Shown here piece after piece: positions 36,827 to 46,042 of a stretch of DNA of 64,000 nt. The stretch covers positions 6,175 through 70,174 of the forward strand of contig DBFL01000056.1 of the NCBI GenBank assembly GCA_002294285.1. Reading direction: 5' to 3'. The stretch is from Candidatus Neomicrothrix sp. UBA881. GTDB lineage: Bacteria; Actinomycetota; Acidimicrobiia; Acidimicrobiales; MedAcidi-G1. The first letter of the stretch is position 1; each line of letters opens with the position of its first letter. Below the pieces are notes generated by a model. The model was not told the DNA's origin. It ran no database searches and was given only the letters and a program-made list of their open reading frames with translations. The position numbers were made by a program, and so were the translations under genes.

Positions 36827-37390
36827 TTAGACACGGCTTAAATATTCGCCAGTTCTGGTGTCAACCTTTACCTTTTCATTTGGTTCAACAAAAAGTGGCA
36901 CCTGAACTACCAACCCTGTTTCAAGAGTCGCTGGTTTTCTCGCTCCGGAAACTCTGTCGCCTTGGACTCCAGGCTCAGTTTGAGAAATTTCAAGTTCGAC
37001 CGCGGCTGGCAATTCAACTCCCACAATTTCGCTTCCGAACATTAACATTTGGGCTTCACTTTGTTCTGCCAAATATTTAACTGCCTCTCCAAGAGTTTGA
37101 GGCTCTATAGATATTTGTTCATACGATTCAGAATCCATAAACACATAATCGTTACCATCTCTGTAAAGCAGTTGCATCGAGCGCTTGTCTATTATCGCTC
37201 GTTCTACTTTTTCTCCTGCCCGAAATGTTCTGTCAACAACTACACCATTTTGCACGCCTCTCAACGTAGTTCGAACGAACGCGTGCCCTTTGCCTGGTTT
37301 AACATGCTGAAACTCAACAACTTGATACAGCTCATTGTCAAGCTCTAGAGTCATTCCGTTTTTTAAATCGTTTGTCGTTATAACAGGCAT
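36827..37390 (-). CDS. efp: Translation elongation factor P
   Basis: Relieves ribosome stalling at polyproline. Three beta-barrel domains in 187 aa: KOW-like N-domain with HVKPGKGHAFVRT, where Lys34 is the tip residue, then two OB domains ending with VKVDTRTGEYLSRV. The KPGKG tip is the form found in actinobacteria, where the lysine is thought to work without beta-lysylation; no epmA or epmB is seen here. It lies 29 bases before nusB and 12 bases after the proline peptidase gene. Confidence 0.96.
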   Translation of the reverse strand: MPVITTNDLKNGMTLELDNELYQVVEFQHVKPGKGHAFVRTTLRGVQNGVVVDRTFRAGEKVERAIIDKRSMQLLYRDGNDYVFMDSESYEQISIEPQTLGEAVKYLAEQSEAQMLMFGSEIVGVELPAAVELEISQTEPGVQGDRVSGARKPATLETGLVVQVPLFVEPNEKVKVDTRTGEYLSRV

Positions 37391-37402
37391 CTTTTCTCTT
37401 TT

Positions 37403-38497
37403 TTATATTGTTTTTGGCGAATGAGTAAGAAACTCACAACCTTTTTCAGTAACAATCACAGTATCTTCCCATCTAACTCCCCCAACGTCCGGCAAATATA
37501 CTCCTGGCTCAACTGTCACTACCTGTCCCGCCCGAAGCGTATCAGTGGAGATTCCAGAGAGTGTAGGAGCTTCATGGATATCAAGACCCACCCCATGTCC
37601 TGTCCCGTGAGTAAAAGCTTCTTCTAAACCTGCTTCCTGAAGGACTTTTCTGCAAGCGGAATCAACTTCTGAGTTTGGCACGCCTTCTTTCACTGTTGAA
37701 AGACCTGCCTTCTGTGCTTCTAAAACGACTTCAAGCATTTCAGCTGGTTTTCCTGTACCAGTCCCTCCTATTCGGGTCGATCGTGTCATGTCGGATCTAT
37801 ACCCTTTGTATAGAGCTCCCATATCGCAAACTACTAGATCTCCTTCTGAAAGAGTTCTGTCTCCTGGCCTAGCGTGAGGCCTAGCACTATTAGAACCTGC
37901 AGCAATAATAGTTTCAAAGGCAGTTCCATCAGCTCCATTCTTAACCATCGTTTCATCAAGTGATGTGGAAATTTCTTTTTCTGTCACACCTTCTTCAAAC
38001 ATGGGCCAAATCTCCGAAAGTGCTTTGTCTGCTATTTCCGCTGCAGTTTTCATTAAGGCGATCTCGCCTTCATCTTTTATTTGCCTTAATTCTTCTACAA
38101 GCCCTTCTGTAAAAACTAAATCTGAATTTTCTAAAGTTTTCTCCATGAGTTTCATTTTTGACCATGTAACGGATTGAGCTTCTAGCCCTATGGCTTTTGT
38201 GCCCTTAGCTATACTTTTGAGCCTTTCAGTCTGTTGTGATCCAACCATTTCAACTTCAATTTGCGCTCCTGAACTTTCAACCTCTTCAACTGCCTGCTCT
38301 CCGTAACGCCCATCAACTAAAAGTAAAGCTTTCTCACCGTCAACCCATAGCAAGCCGGCTGAACCTGTGAATCCTGAAAGATAATAGATATTAGTGAGCG
38401 AGGTGACTAAAAGTGATTCACATCCTTGGGATTCAAATTTCTCAATGAGTCTTGAAAGTCGTCCTTGCATGTCAAAGACGGCATCAACTTTTTTCAT
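37403..38497 (-). CDS. Xaa-Pro aminopeptidase/dipeptidase (M24B)
   Basis: Metallopeptidase removing residues next to proline. The C-terminal pita-bread domain has all five metal ligands in their motifs: VVCDMGALYKGYRSDMTRST, HGTGHGVGLDIHE, VTVEPGVYLP and RWEDTVIVTEKG. The N-terminal creatinase-like domain starts near residue 14. The start overlaps the aroQ stop by 14 bases and lacks a Shine-Dalgarno; Met10 is an alternative. A pepQ or pepP name would be guesswork. Its place next to efp, the polyproline factor, is conserved in actinobacteria. Confidence 0.92.
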   Translation of the reverse strand: MKKVDAVFDMQGRLSRLIEKFESQGCESLLVTSLTNIYYLSGFTGSAGLLWVDGEKALLLVDGRYGEQAVEEVESSGAQIEVEMVGSQQTERLKSIAKGTKAIGLEAQSVTWSKMKLMEKTLENSDLVFTEGLVEELRQIKDEGEIALMKTAAEIADKALSEIWPMFEEGVTEKEISTSLDETMVKNGADGTAFETIIAAGSNSARPHARPGDRTLSEGDLVVCDMGALYKGYRSDMTRSTRIGGTGTGKPAEMLEVVLEAQKAGLSTVKEGVPNSEVDSACRKVLQEAGLEEAFTHGTGHGVGLDIHEAPTLSGISTDTLRAGQVVTVEPGVYLPDVGGVRWEDTVIVTEKGCEFLTHSPKTI

Positions 38498-38936
38498 TTT
38501 TAACCATGCCTGCTATAGCGTTAATTGCTATTTCGTAACCTAATGCTCCGAATCCAGCAATAGTACCTGAGCTTACCGGTGCTACAACAGAGGTGTGCCT
38601 CCACGGTTCTCTGGATGCCGGATTAGATATGTGCAATTCTATAACTGGGCCTTCGAAAGTTGCCAAGGCGTCATGTATTGCCCATGCGTAATGAGTGAAT
38701 GCTCCTGGATTAATGATTATTCCAGAACATCTTTCTCGTGCTGCATGAATAGCATCAATCAGCTCACCTTCGTGGTTCGACTGAAAATGCTCTAAATGTA
38801 GTCCCATTTCCGTTGCGCTTTTTAATGCCATTTGAAAATGTTCTTCTAAAGTTTCTTTGCCATAAGTTTCAGGCTCTCTTTCTCCTAAAAGATTTAAATT
38901 TGGTCCAGATAGAAGCAAAATAATAGGCTCGTTCAT
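38484..38936 (-). CDS. aroQ: 3-dehydroquinate dehydratase, type II
   Basis: Third step of the shikimate pathway, dodecameric type II enzyme. The 150-residue protein has SGPNLNLLGEREPETYG with the catalytic Tyr, NPGAFTHYAWAIHDAL, and ELHISNPASREPWRHTSV with the catalytic His and lid residues. It follows aroB after 22 bases and overlaps the peptidase gene. No anomalies. Confidence 0.95.
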   Translation of the reverse strand: MNEPIILLLSGPNLNLLGEREPETYGKETLEEHFQMALKSATEMGLHLEHFQSNHEGELIDAIHAARERCSGIIINPGAFTHYAWAIHDALATFEGPVIELHISNPASREPWRHTSVVAPVSSGTIAGFGALGYEIAINAIAGMVKNEKS

Positions 38937-38958
38937 CTCTTCCTCGCTTTTGTTGAGT

Positions 38959-39963
38959 TCATCTAACTTTTCTCAGGGCTTCTTGTATTGCGACTTCTTC
39001 TACACCTTTTACGATTTCTGGTCCTTTCGGGCCATCCAAAATAAAGGTGTATCCATCCACTGCTTTTTTATCACGTGTCATAGCGGACATTAGATCTTCG
39101 TCAGTAACTGCTGTTGGAACTGCACACGGCAGATCATAACTTTCTACAACTTGACGATGTTCTTGAACTCTTTCATAAGAGATCCGATCTAATGTATGGG
39201 CAAGTTCCGCAGCGTAAATGAGCCCTATTGCTACCGCTTCTCCGTGCTTGACTTCATAACTTCCAGCGCTCTCAATGGCATGGCCTAAAGTGTGGCCATA
39301 ATTAAGCAAAGCACGTATGCCTTGCTCCTTTTCATCTTGGTTGACTATTCCAGCTTTTATTTGAACTGCTCTTACAATTCTGTCTTCAAGTTCCATCTCG
39401 CTGAGTGGATCGCCTGTTAAAAAGTGGTATTTTGCCAATTCACCGAAGCCAGAGCGAAGTTCACGCTCAGGTAAAGTATCTAAAGCATCAAGATCGCATA
39501 TTACGCCTGATGGTTGCCAAAAAGCCCCTACAAGGTTTTTTCCCTCTGGCAAGTTAACTCCGGTTTTACCACCTACTGCAGCGTCAATCTGAGCCAAAAG
39601 TGTTGTAGCAACATGAACCACAGCTACCCCCCTGTGGTAAGTAGCTGCAGCAAATCCAGCCACGTCTGTAACAACACCCCCTCCTACACCTACAACTACG
39701 TCAGCTCTCGTAAGACCCCATTGAGCAAAGGCGCTGCATAGTTGCTCAATTGTCGTTAGAGATTTAGCTTCTTCTCCGTCATCAATTTCAAAGGTTTTTT
39801 GTTCGATACCTGTTTGTACATTCAGACCAATATTTCCTTGAGTGACTATGGCTGCGCGCTGAGAAGCAGAGGGCATCAAGGAAGGCAACCTTTCTATAGC
39901 TCCATTTCCAACAATTACTGGATATGAATCGCCATTTGGTAGTGCTAATTGAACTTCATTCAT
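38959..39963 (-). CDS. aroB: 3-dehydroquinate synthase
   Basis: NAD- and metal-dependent cyclisation of DAHP. Motifs: GVGGGVVTDVAGFAAATYHRG for NAD, AAVGGKTGVNLPEGKNLVG, the metal ligand glutamate in SGFGELAKYHFLTG, and the histidines in NYGHTLGHAIE. Length 334 is slightly short but complete. Its start overlaps aroK by 8 bases, so aroK-aroB are coupled. Confidence 0.95.
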   Translation of the reverse strand: MNEVQLALPNGDSYPVIVGNGAIERLPSLMPSASQRAAIVTQGNIGLNVQTGIEQKTFEIDDGEEAKSLTTIEQLCSAFAQWGLTRADVVVGVGGGVVTDVAGFAAATYHRGVAVVHVATTLLAQIDAAVGGKTGVNLPEGKNLVGAFWQPSGVICDLDALDTLPERELRSGFGELAKYHFLTGDPLSEMELEDRIVRAVQIKAGIVNQDEKEQGIRALLNYGHTLGHAIESAGSYEVKHGEAVAIGLIYAAELAHTLDRISYERVQEHRQVVESYDLPCAVPTAVTDEDLMSAMTRDKKAVDGYTFILDGPKGPEIVKGVEEVAIQEALRKVR

Positions 39964-40501
39964 GATTTAAACCTAAGCGAGACTTTAAACTATCGAACAG
40001 CATCTCAGAAACATTTGAAGGTTCCGTGTTGCTGGTGTCTATTTCTAAGTCTGCTATTTCTTGATACAGATGTGCTCTTTCTTTATCTAATTCGAAAAAC
40101 ACTTCTAAAGGATCTTTCTCTTTCAATAGTGGTCTAAGGGGATGATTTCCTACGCGTTTAACCAATGTTTCAGTATCTGCACGAAGCCAAATAACAAAAG
40201 ATTTCTCCTTCAGCAACTCCCGATTTGCAGCTCTTTCAACTATGCCGCCACCTGTCGATATTACGAGTGGTTCTTGATTTGAGATTTTTGACTCAAGAGC
40301 TAGTTCTTCAAAATCACGAAAAGCTTTTTCCCCTTTTTCCTCAAAAATCACCCCTATGCTACGTCCTGCCTGATTCGCTATTACTACGTCCAGGTCTACG
40401 TGATTACATTTCATCAATTTTCCTAACAAAGGCCCAACAGTTGATTTGCCCGAACCCATGTGACCAACTAAAGCCACATGTGGAAATTTTTCTTTAGACA
40501 T
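39956..40501 (-). CDS. aroK: Shikimate kinase
   Basis: Phosphorylates shikimate. The Walker A loop GHMGSGKSTVG is near residue 13, the shikimate-binding DLDVVIANQAGRSI near 37, the FRDFEE arginine and the STGGGIV block near 81. The 181-aa length fits. In many actinobacteria aroC lies between aroE and aroK; here the 68-base gap upstream contains no gene and no clear promoter. Confidence 0.94.
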   Translation of the reverse strand: MSKEKFPHVALVGHMGSGKSTVGPLLGKLMKCNHVDLDVVIANQAGRSIGVIFEEKGEKAFRDFEELALESKISNQEPLVISTGGGIVERAANRELLKEKSFVIWLRADTETLVKRVGNHPLRPLLKEKDPLEVFFELDKERAHLYQEIADLEIDTSNTEPSNVSEMLFDSLKSRLGLNHE

Positions 40502-40569
40502 CTCTTTAGATTACCTACATACAGGCAGTCGACTGAAACGAATAGTTGAAATGTTTATAAAGAGGCCAT

Positions 40570-41415
40570 TTATTGAATTTTTTTCAAGGCTGCTTTTCTC
40601 ATAGCCACTAATGGAGCCTGTTGCCCTGTCCAAAGTTTAAAAGCTCTTGCCGCTTGAAAAATAAGCATTGAGAGTCCCCCATGTGCTTCGACTCCTCGTT
40701 TCTTCAATTCTTCCAACCAAGGAGTCGAAATTGGATGATAGATAAGATCAACAGCTAATTGACCCTTCGATAATAAGTTCGGTTCTATAGGAAATTTTTG
40801 CTTTTCTTCTGTGTGTGACATTCCTATTGGTGTTGCGTTTATTACTAGATCTGCTTCCGCCGCAAACGCAGGCATATCGCTTTCCTCTATATGTCTTCCG
40901 GTTGGGCCAGCCAATTTGGCAGCATCAAAACCTTTCTCTTTAGTTCTGTTAATAACAGCCACATCTCCTGCTCCTGCTTTTCCCAAGGAGTAAATAATTG
41001 ATCTAGCTGATCCACCTGCGCCTACTACCAGTACCTTTTTGTCGGCTACATCCATACCGGAGTCATGACTCAAAGCGTCTAAAAAACCATCCCCATCCGT
41101 GTTATACCCTTTTAGCTTTCCTTCATCATTAACTACACAATTAACTGCCTCAAGGATTTTCGAACTCTCACTGACTTCGTCAAGAAGTGTGCAAATATTT
41201 GACTTGTGTGGCATGGTCACAGAAAGACCTGCTATGCGTAGAGCTCTGATTCCTTTAATTGCATCTGCAAGTTTGTCTTCTGGTGTTTCAAAAGCAGCAT
41301 AGACCCAGTCAATTTTTGCTTTATTAAAAGCTGCATTGAGGATTACAGGAGATAAAGAATGTTTGACTGGATCACCTATGACTCCTACCAAGTTGGTTGA
41401 ACCACTAATCTTCAT
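40570..41415 (-). CDS. aroE: Shikimate dehydrogenase
   Basis: NADPH-dependent reduction of 3-dehydroshikimate. Substrate site GDPVKHSLSPVILNAAF near residue 15, catalytic lysine in SVTMPHKSNI, and the NADP loop VLVVGAGGSARSIIYSLG near 130. The C-terminal GGLSMLIFQAARAFKLWTGQ is typical. It follows mltG after 18 bases. The mltG-aroE adjacency is the usual actinobacterial order. Confidence 0.95.
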   Translation of the reverse strand: MKISGSTNLVGVIGDPVKHSLSPVILNAAFNKAKIDWVYAAFETPEDKLADAIKGIRALRIAGLSVTMPHKSNICTLLDEVSESSKILEAVNCVVNDEGKLKGYNTDGDGFLDALSHDSGMDVADKKVLVVGAGGSARSIIYSLGKAGAGDVAVINRTKEKGFDAAKLAGPTGRHIEESDMPAFAAEADLVINATPIGMSHTEEKQKFPIEPNLLSKGQLAVDLIYHPISTPWLEELKKRGVEAHGGLSMLIFQAARAFKLWTGQQAPLVAMRKAALKKIQ

Positions 41416-41433
41416 AATGAAATTATCGCAGAT

Positions 41434-42672
41434 CTAACCGCAACCTAGATCTTTATTTACGCATATTTTTCTTGCTTTTTCGAACTCTTCTGCGGAAGTA
41501 GCAAAAGTGTGAGCGCCAGCAACTCCATTTTCATCAGTACGAACATAATAAAGCCACTTGCCTTCTATAGGGTTAAGAGCTGCTTGGATCGAAGCTCTTC
41601 CAGGTGCTGAAATAGCTGTTGGTGGAAGTCCCAACGACACACGTGTGTTCCATGGAGAGTCGTATTCTAAATCTTCAGTCGTTAGTTCTTGACCAGCTGT
41701 TTTACCAACCGCGTAACGAGATGTTGCGTCTATACCCAACCGCCATCCCCTTTCAAGACGGTTGTAAATAACTCTCGCTATCTTCGGTCTTTCTTCAGCA
41801 AGTTGCGCTTCTTCTTCAATCAATGAGGCAATCACTATTGCTTCATAAGGTGTAATGCCAAGGGATTTAATTTTTTCATCTATTTGTTCCTCTTCAATAA
41901 CTTTTAAAAATTGTTTGTGCATTCGCAACAGTAAATTCATTTCATCCGAAACCGTTGCTTCATCCAGCTGATAAGTGTCCGGAAAGAGTAATCCTTCCGC
42001 TAAAAGAAAAGAAAGGTTAGAAGGGTAATGCTCCCATTTCAACCGATCATCTAATAGCGAGATTCTAAGTTCCTCTTCATCGAAGGAAGGTAAATTCTCA
42101 AGCAATCGTTTGGTGATCTGTTCCAAAGTTAATCCCTCTGGAACAGTCACCCTTATGACTTCTTCAGGTATTGGACCTTTTCTTAACTCAGCAACTGTCT
42201 CATGAAAACTTGAATGCTCTCTTAATACGTACCGTCCTGCTTGAAACGAGTAATCCTCATCTGGAATGCAATCCAAAAATCTCTTCAAAACTGAAGGGCA
42301 CCGCATCCATTGTCTGAACATTGTTGGGTTGTCAATTATTTCAAGATCACCCAAGGTTGCTATGACATCATTTGTAGTCCAACCGTCTTCTATCGAAAAC
42401 TCGACTTCTTCTCCCGATATCTGATCAGGCTCTACTTGTTCGTCAATCCAGTTTTCAAGTCGTGTCCATCCACTGACTAAAACAGTAATTATGACCAAAG
42501 CAACTAAACCCCAGCGAATTATTGGCCCCATTGGAGGTCTGTAACGAACCCAGCGAACGTCTGATCTTATTTCATAGTCAGCTTCAGTTAACGAAAACTC
42601 TTGAAAGCTACTTTCCTCTTCGTTGGAAATACGTCTTTCATAAGGTTCTTCACTTGGTTTGTCGTCTGTCAC
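41434..42672 (-). CDS. mltG: Endolytic peptidoglycan transglycosylase MltG
   Basis: Inner-membrane enzyme that cleaves nascent glycan strands. Residues 1-50 are cytoplasmic, a single membrane helix spans about 50-69, a LysM-like segment follows (about 90-165), and the YceG catalytic domain has EGLLFPDTY (226-234), the catalytic glutamate Glu286 in IASLIEEEAQ, and the SPWNTR and LPPTAIS blocks. The start is GTG with GGAGACAG just upstream. It sits between ruvX and aroE. Confidence 0.93.
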   Translation of the reverse strand: MTDDKPSEEPYERRISNEEESSFQEFSLTEADYEIRSDVRWVRYRPPMGPIIRWGLVALVIITVLVSGWTRLENWIDEQVEPDQISGEEVEFSIEDGWTTNDVIATLGDLEIIDNPTMFRQWMRCPSVLKRFLDCIPDEDYSFQAGRYVLREHSSFHETVAELRKGPIPEEVIRVTVPEGLTLEQITKRLLENLPSFDEEELRISLLDDRLKWEHYPSNLSFLLAEGLLFPDTYQLDEATVSDEMNLLLRMHKQFLKVIEEEQIDEKIKSLGITPYEAIVIASLIEEEAQLAEERPKIARVIYNRLERGWRLGIDATSRYAVGKTAGQELTTEDLEYDSPWNTRVSLGLPPTAISAPGRASIQAALNPIEGKWLYYVRTDENGVAGAHTFATSAEEFEKARKICVNKDLGCG

Positions 42673-42682
42673 CTGTCTCCAT

Positions 42683-43096
42683 TCAAGTCCGGTTATCCAA
42701 CCAGGATTGCAGAATTACTGATGCTGCGACCTGATCAATAACCTTGCGTTGCTTCTTACTGTCAAGGCCTTGAATGGCCAACTCTTTTGCAGCCGTGACG
42801 GTCGTCAAACGTTCATCTTGGGTAGCCACTGGAACTTCTAAGGCGGAGGACAACTCTTTAACTTCTTTCTCAACTGTTTTGGCTGCTAAACCTTTACTTC
42901 CGTTTAACGAGTAAGGCATACCGACTACAACGATGTCTGCTTCCCATTCATCTACCAAGTCGCAAATTTTTTTGTGGTCTTGCTTAATGCTTTTTGAACG
43001 AATTATGACTTGAAGAGGAGTTGCTACTTTCCCATTACTATCGCTAACTGCGATTCCGATTCGTTTCTCACCAAGGTCTACGCCCAACGCTCTCAT
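42683..43096 (-). CDS. ruvX: Putative Holliday-junction resolvase / pre-16S rRNA nuclease YqgF
   Basis: RNase H-like nuclease implicated in 16S rRNA 5' maturation. The 137-residue protein has GVDLGEKRIGIAVSD (first acidic residue), VVGMPYSLNGSKG, the VATQDERLTTVTA glutamate-containing block, and a C-terminal IDQVAASVILQSWLD. It lies 4 bases after alaS and 10 before mltG, as in most actinobacteria. Confidence 0.93.
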   Translation of the reverse strand: MRALGVDLGEKRIGIAVSDSNGKVATPLQVIIRSKSIKQDHKKICDLVDEWEADIVVVGMPYSLNGSKGLAAKTVEKEVKELSSALEVPVATQDERLTTVTAAKELAIQGLDSKKQRKVIDQVAASVILQSWLDNRT

Positions 43097-43100
43097 ACTT

Positions 43101-45680
43101 CTAGCTAGTGTGGGCGGCAGCCCGAGCTTGTTCTAAGGCTTTTTCTAGGTTTTCTGGATTTTTTCCTCCGACTATGGTGAGTTCATCGTTCGGCCTTCCC
43201 CCGCCTCCTATTGTTTTAGCTGCTTCGGACAAGATCATTCCAGCATTTAAACCACTGTCGCTTTTTACAGCAGCAATCAAGGCCGCGCCCCCATCAGCAG
43301 GAGCAGTTCCTAGAATTACAGCTTTAACTCTTTCCTGATCTCTCACTGCAACAGCAAGTTCTCTCAAGCTCTCCCTGTCGACTCCTTCAATTATTGAAGC
43401 AACTATCCCATTTTCTTCATTACCAGCAAGCTCTTCGACCATGCCCAATGCTTCTTTACGTTTCAGATTTTGGACTTCATTTTTTAATCCTTTGAGTTCA
43501 TCTAGTTTTCTTTTTATTCCGTCTATTAGATCTTCAAGTGGTACTCCCACAAGGTCAGCCGCGTTTGAAATAAGATCTTCAGCCTTCCTTAAATTTTCAA
43601 TAGTTGATGAACCTGTAACTGCTTCTATTCGTCGAATATTCGAACCTATAGATCCTTCTGAAACAATTTTCACAAGCCCTATATCTCCTAATGCCGAAAC
43701 GTGAGTTCCGCCGCAAAACTCTAAAGAATTTGGACCTGCTTCTAAAACTCTGACAGTGTCTCCATACTTATCACCGAAGAAAGCTATAGCTCCCTTCTCT
43801 TCAGCTGTTTCCCGTGTCATTTCCTGATGGCTGCATTGGTAATTATTCAGCACTTCAGAATTAACAAGATCTTCCACAGAAGAAATCTGTTCTGCGGTCA
43901 TTGCTTCAAAATGGCTGAAATCGAATCTCAACCGATCAGGACCTACGTATGAGCCTTGCTGTTTAACGTGATCTCCAAGGACTTCGCGAAGCGCCCAGTG
44001 GATTAGATGTGTAGCTGTGTGGTTTCGTCGAATCTTCGATCTTCTATCGCTGTCTATTTCCGCATTGGCTTTTTGTCCTGCTTCTAAATGACCGGTGATT
44101 ATTTCGTACTGATGCACATGGATTGCGTCTAAAGCAAGAGTTGTGTCAAGTATTTTTATTTCACCTGTTTCTGTTGAAATTTTTCCTGTGTCGCCTATCT
44201 GACCGCCAGATTCTGCATAGAAGGGGGTTTTATCTAGAACTATCAGACTCTTATCAAAATATAAGACAGTTGAATCACTCTTGTCTTCGTCACGGCCAAC
44301 AAAAAGAGTTGGTCCTTTTTCATCCAGAACTTTCCTTAACTCTCCTGTTTCATCAGTTGTCAACGAATCTTTACGTGCCGCACGTGCTCTTTCTTGTTGA
44401 TTTGACATTGATTCTTTGAATCCTTCGATATCAACATCAATTGACCTTTCTGCACAAATTTCCTCGGTTAACTCAAGAGGAAATCCATAGGTGTCATGCA
44501 GTTTAAAAGCTACGTCAGCACTAAGCGTTTTACTTTTTCCGAGATCTGAAATCGATTCGTCGAGAATCGATAGACCTGCCTTTAATGTTTCACGGAATCT
44601 GTCTTCTTCTCGTTGTAAGACTTCTTTGATGAAATCAATATTTTGATTAAGTTCAGGATAGTCAGAGCCCATTATTTCAATTACTGATTCTGCTAATAAT
44701 GGCATAACTGAATCTTGAAGTCCCAATAACCATGCATGTCTTACTGATCTCCGAATAATCCTTCTAAGGACATAGCCCCTATCTTCGTTACTTGGAAAAA
44801 CTCCGTCGCTTATCAAAAATGTCGAGGACCGGGCATGGTCAGCAATAATGCGCATTGAGACATCTGATCTCTCTTCGTTTCCGTACGAGATAGAAGTTAA
44901 CTTTTCTATTCCTTTGATAATTTTTGATATTTCGTCAGTTTCCCAAACTGAGTCAACTCCCTGCATCACCGTAAGAACTCGTTCTAAACCTAAACCCGTA
45001 TCTATCGCTGGGTCTGGTAGCGGTGTGGTTGACCCATCCGGATGCTGCTCAACTTGCATGAAAACTAGATTCCAAATTTCAACAAAACGTTCTTCTCCGC
45101 CGTGAGCTGGTCCTCCATCAGGTCCAAATTCTGGCCCTTTGTCCCAAAAGATCTCTGAACAAGGTCCGCATGGTCCAGTTTCAGCCATCCTCCAATAATT
45201 GTCTTCGCCTAAGCGCTGAATTCTTTGAGGATCAACACCTATTTCATTTATCCATATCTCCTCTGCTTCATCATCAGTTTCATGAACTGTGACCCAGAGT
45301 CTTTCCGGATCCAATTTGAGGTTTTTCGTTACGAATTCCCATGCATAGGAACAAGCGTCAGATTTGAAGTAGTCACCGAAGCTGAAGTTTCCCATCATTT
45401 CAAAAAAAGTTAAATGGCGACTGGTCCTTCCAACTTCGTCTAGGTCATTGTGTTTTCCACCTGCTCTTGCGCATTTCTGCACACTTACGGCACGCGGCCA
45501 CGGAGCAGGCTGTTCCCCCGTTAAATAAGGTTTGAACTGAACCATTCCTGAATTAGTGAAAAGAAGTGTCTGGTCATGAGGGATCAGGCTTTCTGATGCA
45601 ACTATTTCGTGGCCGCGTTCAGAGAAAAACTCTGTGAATTCTTTTCTAATTGCTTTTGCACTTGATGGCAGTTTTCCCAT
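43101..45680 (-). CDS. alaS: Alanyl-tRNA synthetase
   Basis: Class II synthetase, 859 aa. Domains in order: catalytic core (about 1-260; motif 1-like LLFTNSGMVQFKPYLTG), tRNA recognition (about 260-450), editing domain with HTATHLIHWALREVLG and FCGGTHVSALGDIG zinc ligands (about 560-670), and the C-Ala domain ending GGGGRPNDELTIVGG. No Shine-Dalgarno is obvious before the ATG. The 53-base spacer to the small membrane protein gene upstream shows nothing notable. Confidence 0.96.
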   Translation of the reverse strand: MGKLPSSAKAIRKEFTEFFSERGHEIVASESLIPHDQTLLFTNSGMVQFKPYLTGEQPAPWPRAVSVQKCARAGGKHNDLDEVGRTSRHLTFFEMMGNFSFGDYFKSDACSYAWEFVTKNLKLDPERLWVTVHETDDEAEEIWINEIGVDPQRIQRLGEDNYWRMAETGPCGPCSEIFWDKGPEFGPDGGPAHGGEERFVEIWNLVFMQVEQHPDGSTTPLPDPAIDTGLGLERVLTVMQGVDSVWETDEISKIIKGIEKLTSISYGNEERSDVSMRIIADHARSSTFLISDGVFPSNEDRGYVLRRIIRRSVRHAWLLGLQDSVMPLLAESVIEIMGSDYPELNQNIDFIKEVLQREEDRFRETLKAGLSILDESISDLGKSKTLSADVAFKLHDTYGFPLELTEEICAERSIDVDIEGFKESMSNQQERARAARKDSLTTDETGELRKVLDEKGPTLFVGRDEDKSDSTVLYFDKSLIVLDKTPFYAESGGQIGDTGKISTETGEIKILDTTLALDAIHVHQYEIITGHLEAGQKANAEIDSDRRSKIRRNHTATHLIHWALREVLGDHVKQQGSYVGPDRLRFDFSHFEAMTAEQISSVEDLVNSEVLNNYQCSHQEMTRETAEEKGAIAFFGDKYGDTVRVLEAGPNSLEFCGGTHVSALGDIGLVKIVSEGSIGSNIRRIEAVTGSSTIENLRKAEDLISNAADLVGVPLEDLIDGIKRKLDELKGLKNEVQNLKRKEALGMVEELAGNEENGIVASIIEGVDRESLRELAVAVRDQERVKAVILGTAPADGGAALIAAVKSDSGLNAGMILSEAAKTIGGGGRPNDELTIVGGKNPENLEKALEQARAAAHTS

Positions 45681-45733
45681 AAATAGAGCCTAGCGTCATG
45701 TAAGGAGGCAGATAGGTAGGCCCAAGTTCAAAC

Positions 45734-46042
45734 TTAATTTCTATTTTGAGGTCTTACTGGTCTGTGATATTTCCTCAAATAATCCTGATGCTCTACAGGA
45801 CGAGATCTGAAATTATTTATACCGTTGGGAAAGAAATCTGATTCTCGATTTGTGAATCTTTCCCTGAACCATCCCGAAACCTCGCTTCTTTTACTCAGTA
45901 TTTCTTCTGGCATGAAGCCCAATCGGGAAACAGTATTTCTGGCATATCGATTAACAGTTTTACGGAAACGGTTTTCCATCCAATTTGAAGCTAGAACACC
46001 AAATGACCATCCCAAAAGCAGCCAGAAGAGTCGTCGTCTCAT
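45734..46042 (-). CDS. Small membrane-anchored protein, DUF6167-like
   Basis: 102 residues of unknown function. The N-terminus is a basic start followed by a membrane helix (about 4-22, FWLLLGWSFGVLASNW), and the rest is soluble and basic, rich in Arg and Asn. The helix pattern and its place between rarA and alaS match the DUF6167 membrane proteins I recall from other actinobacteria, but similarity past the helix is unclear. The start overlaps the rarA stop (TAATG). No enzymatic motif is present. Confidence 0.65.
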   Translation of the reverse strand: MRRRLFWLLLGWSFGVLASNWMENRFRKTVNRYARNTVSRLGFMPEEILSKRSEVSGWFRERFTNRESDFFPNGINNFRSRPVEHQDYLRKYHRPVRPQNRN

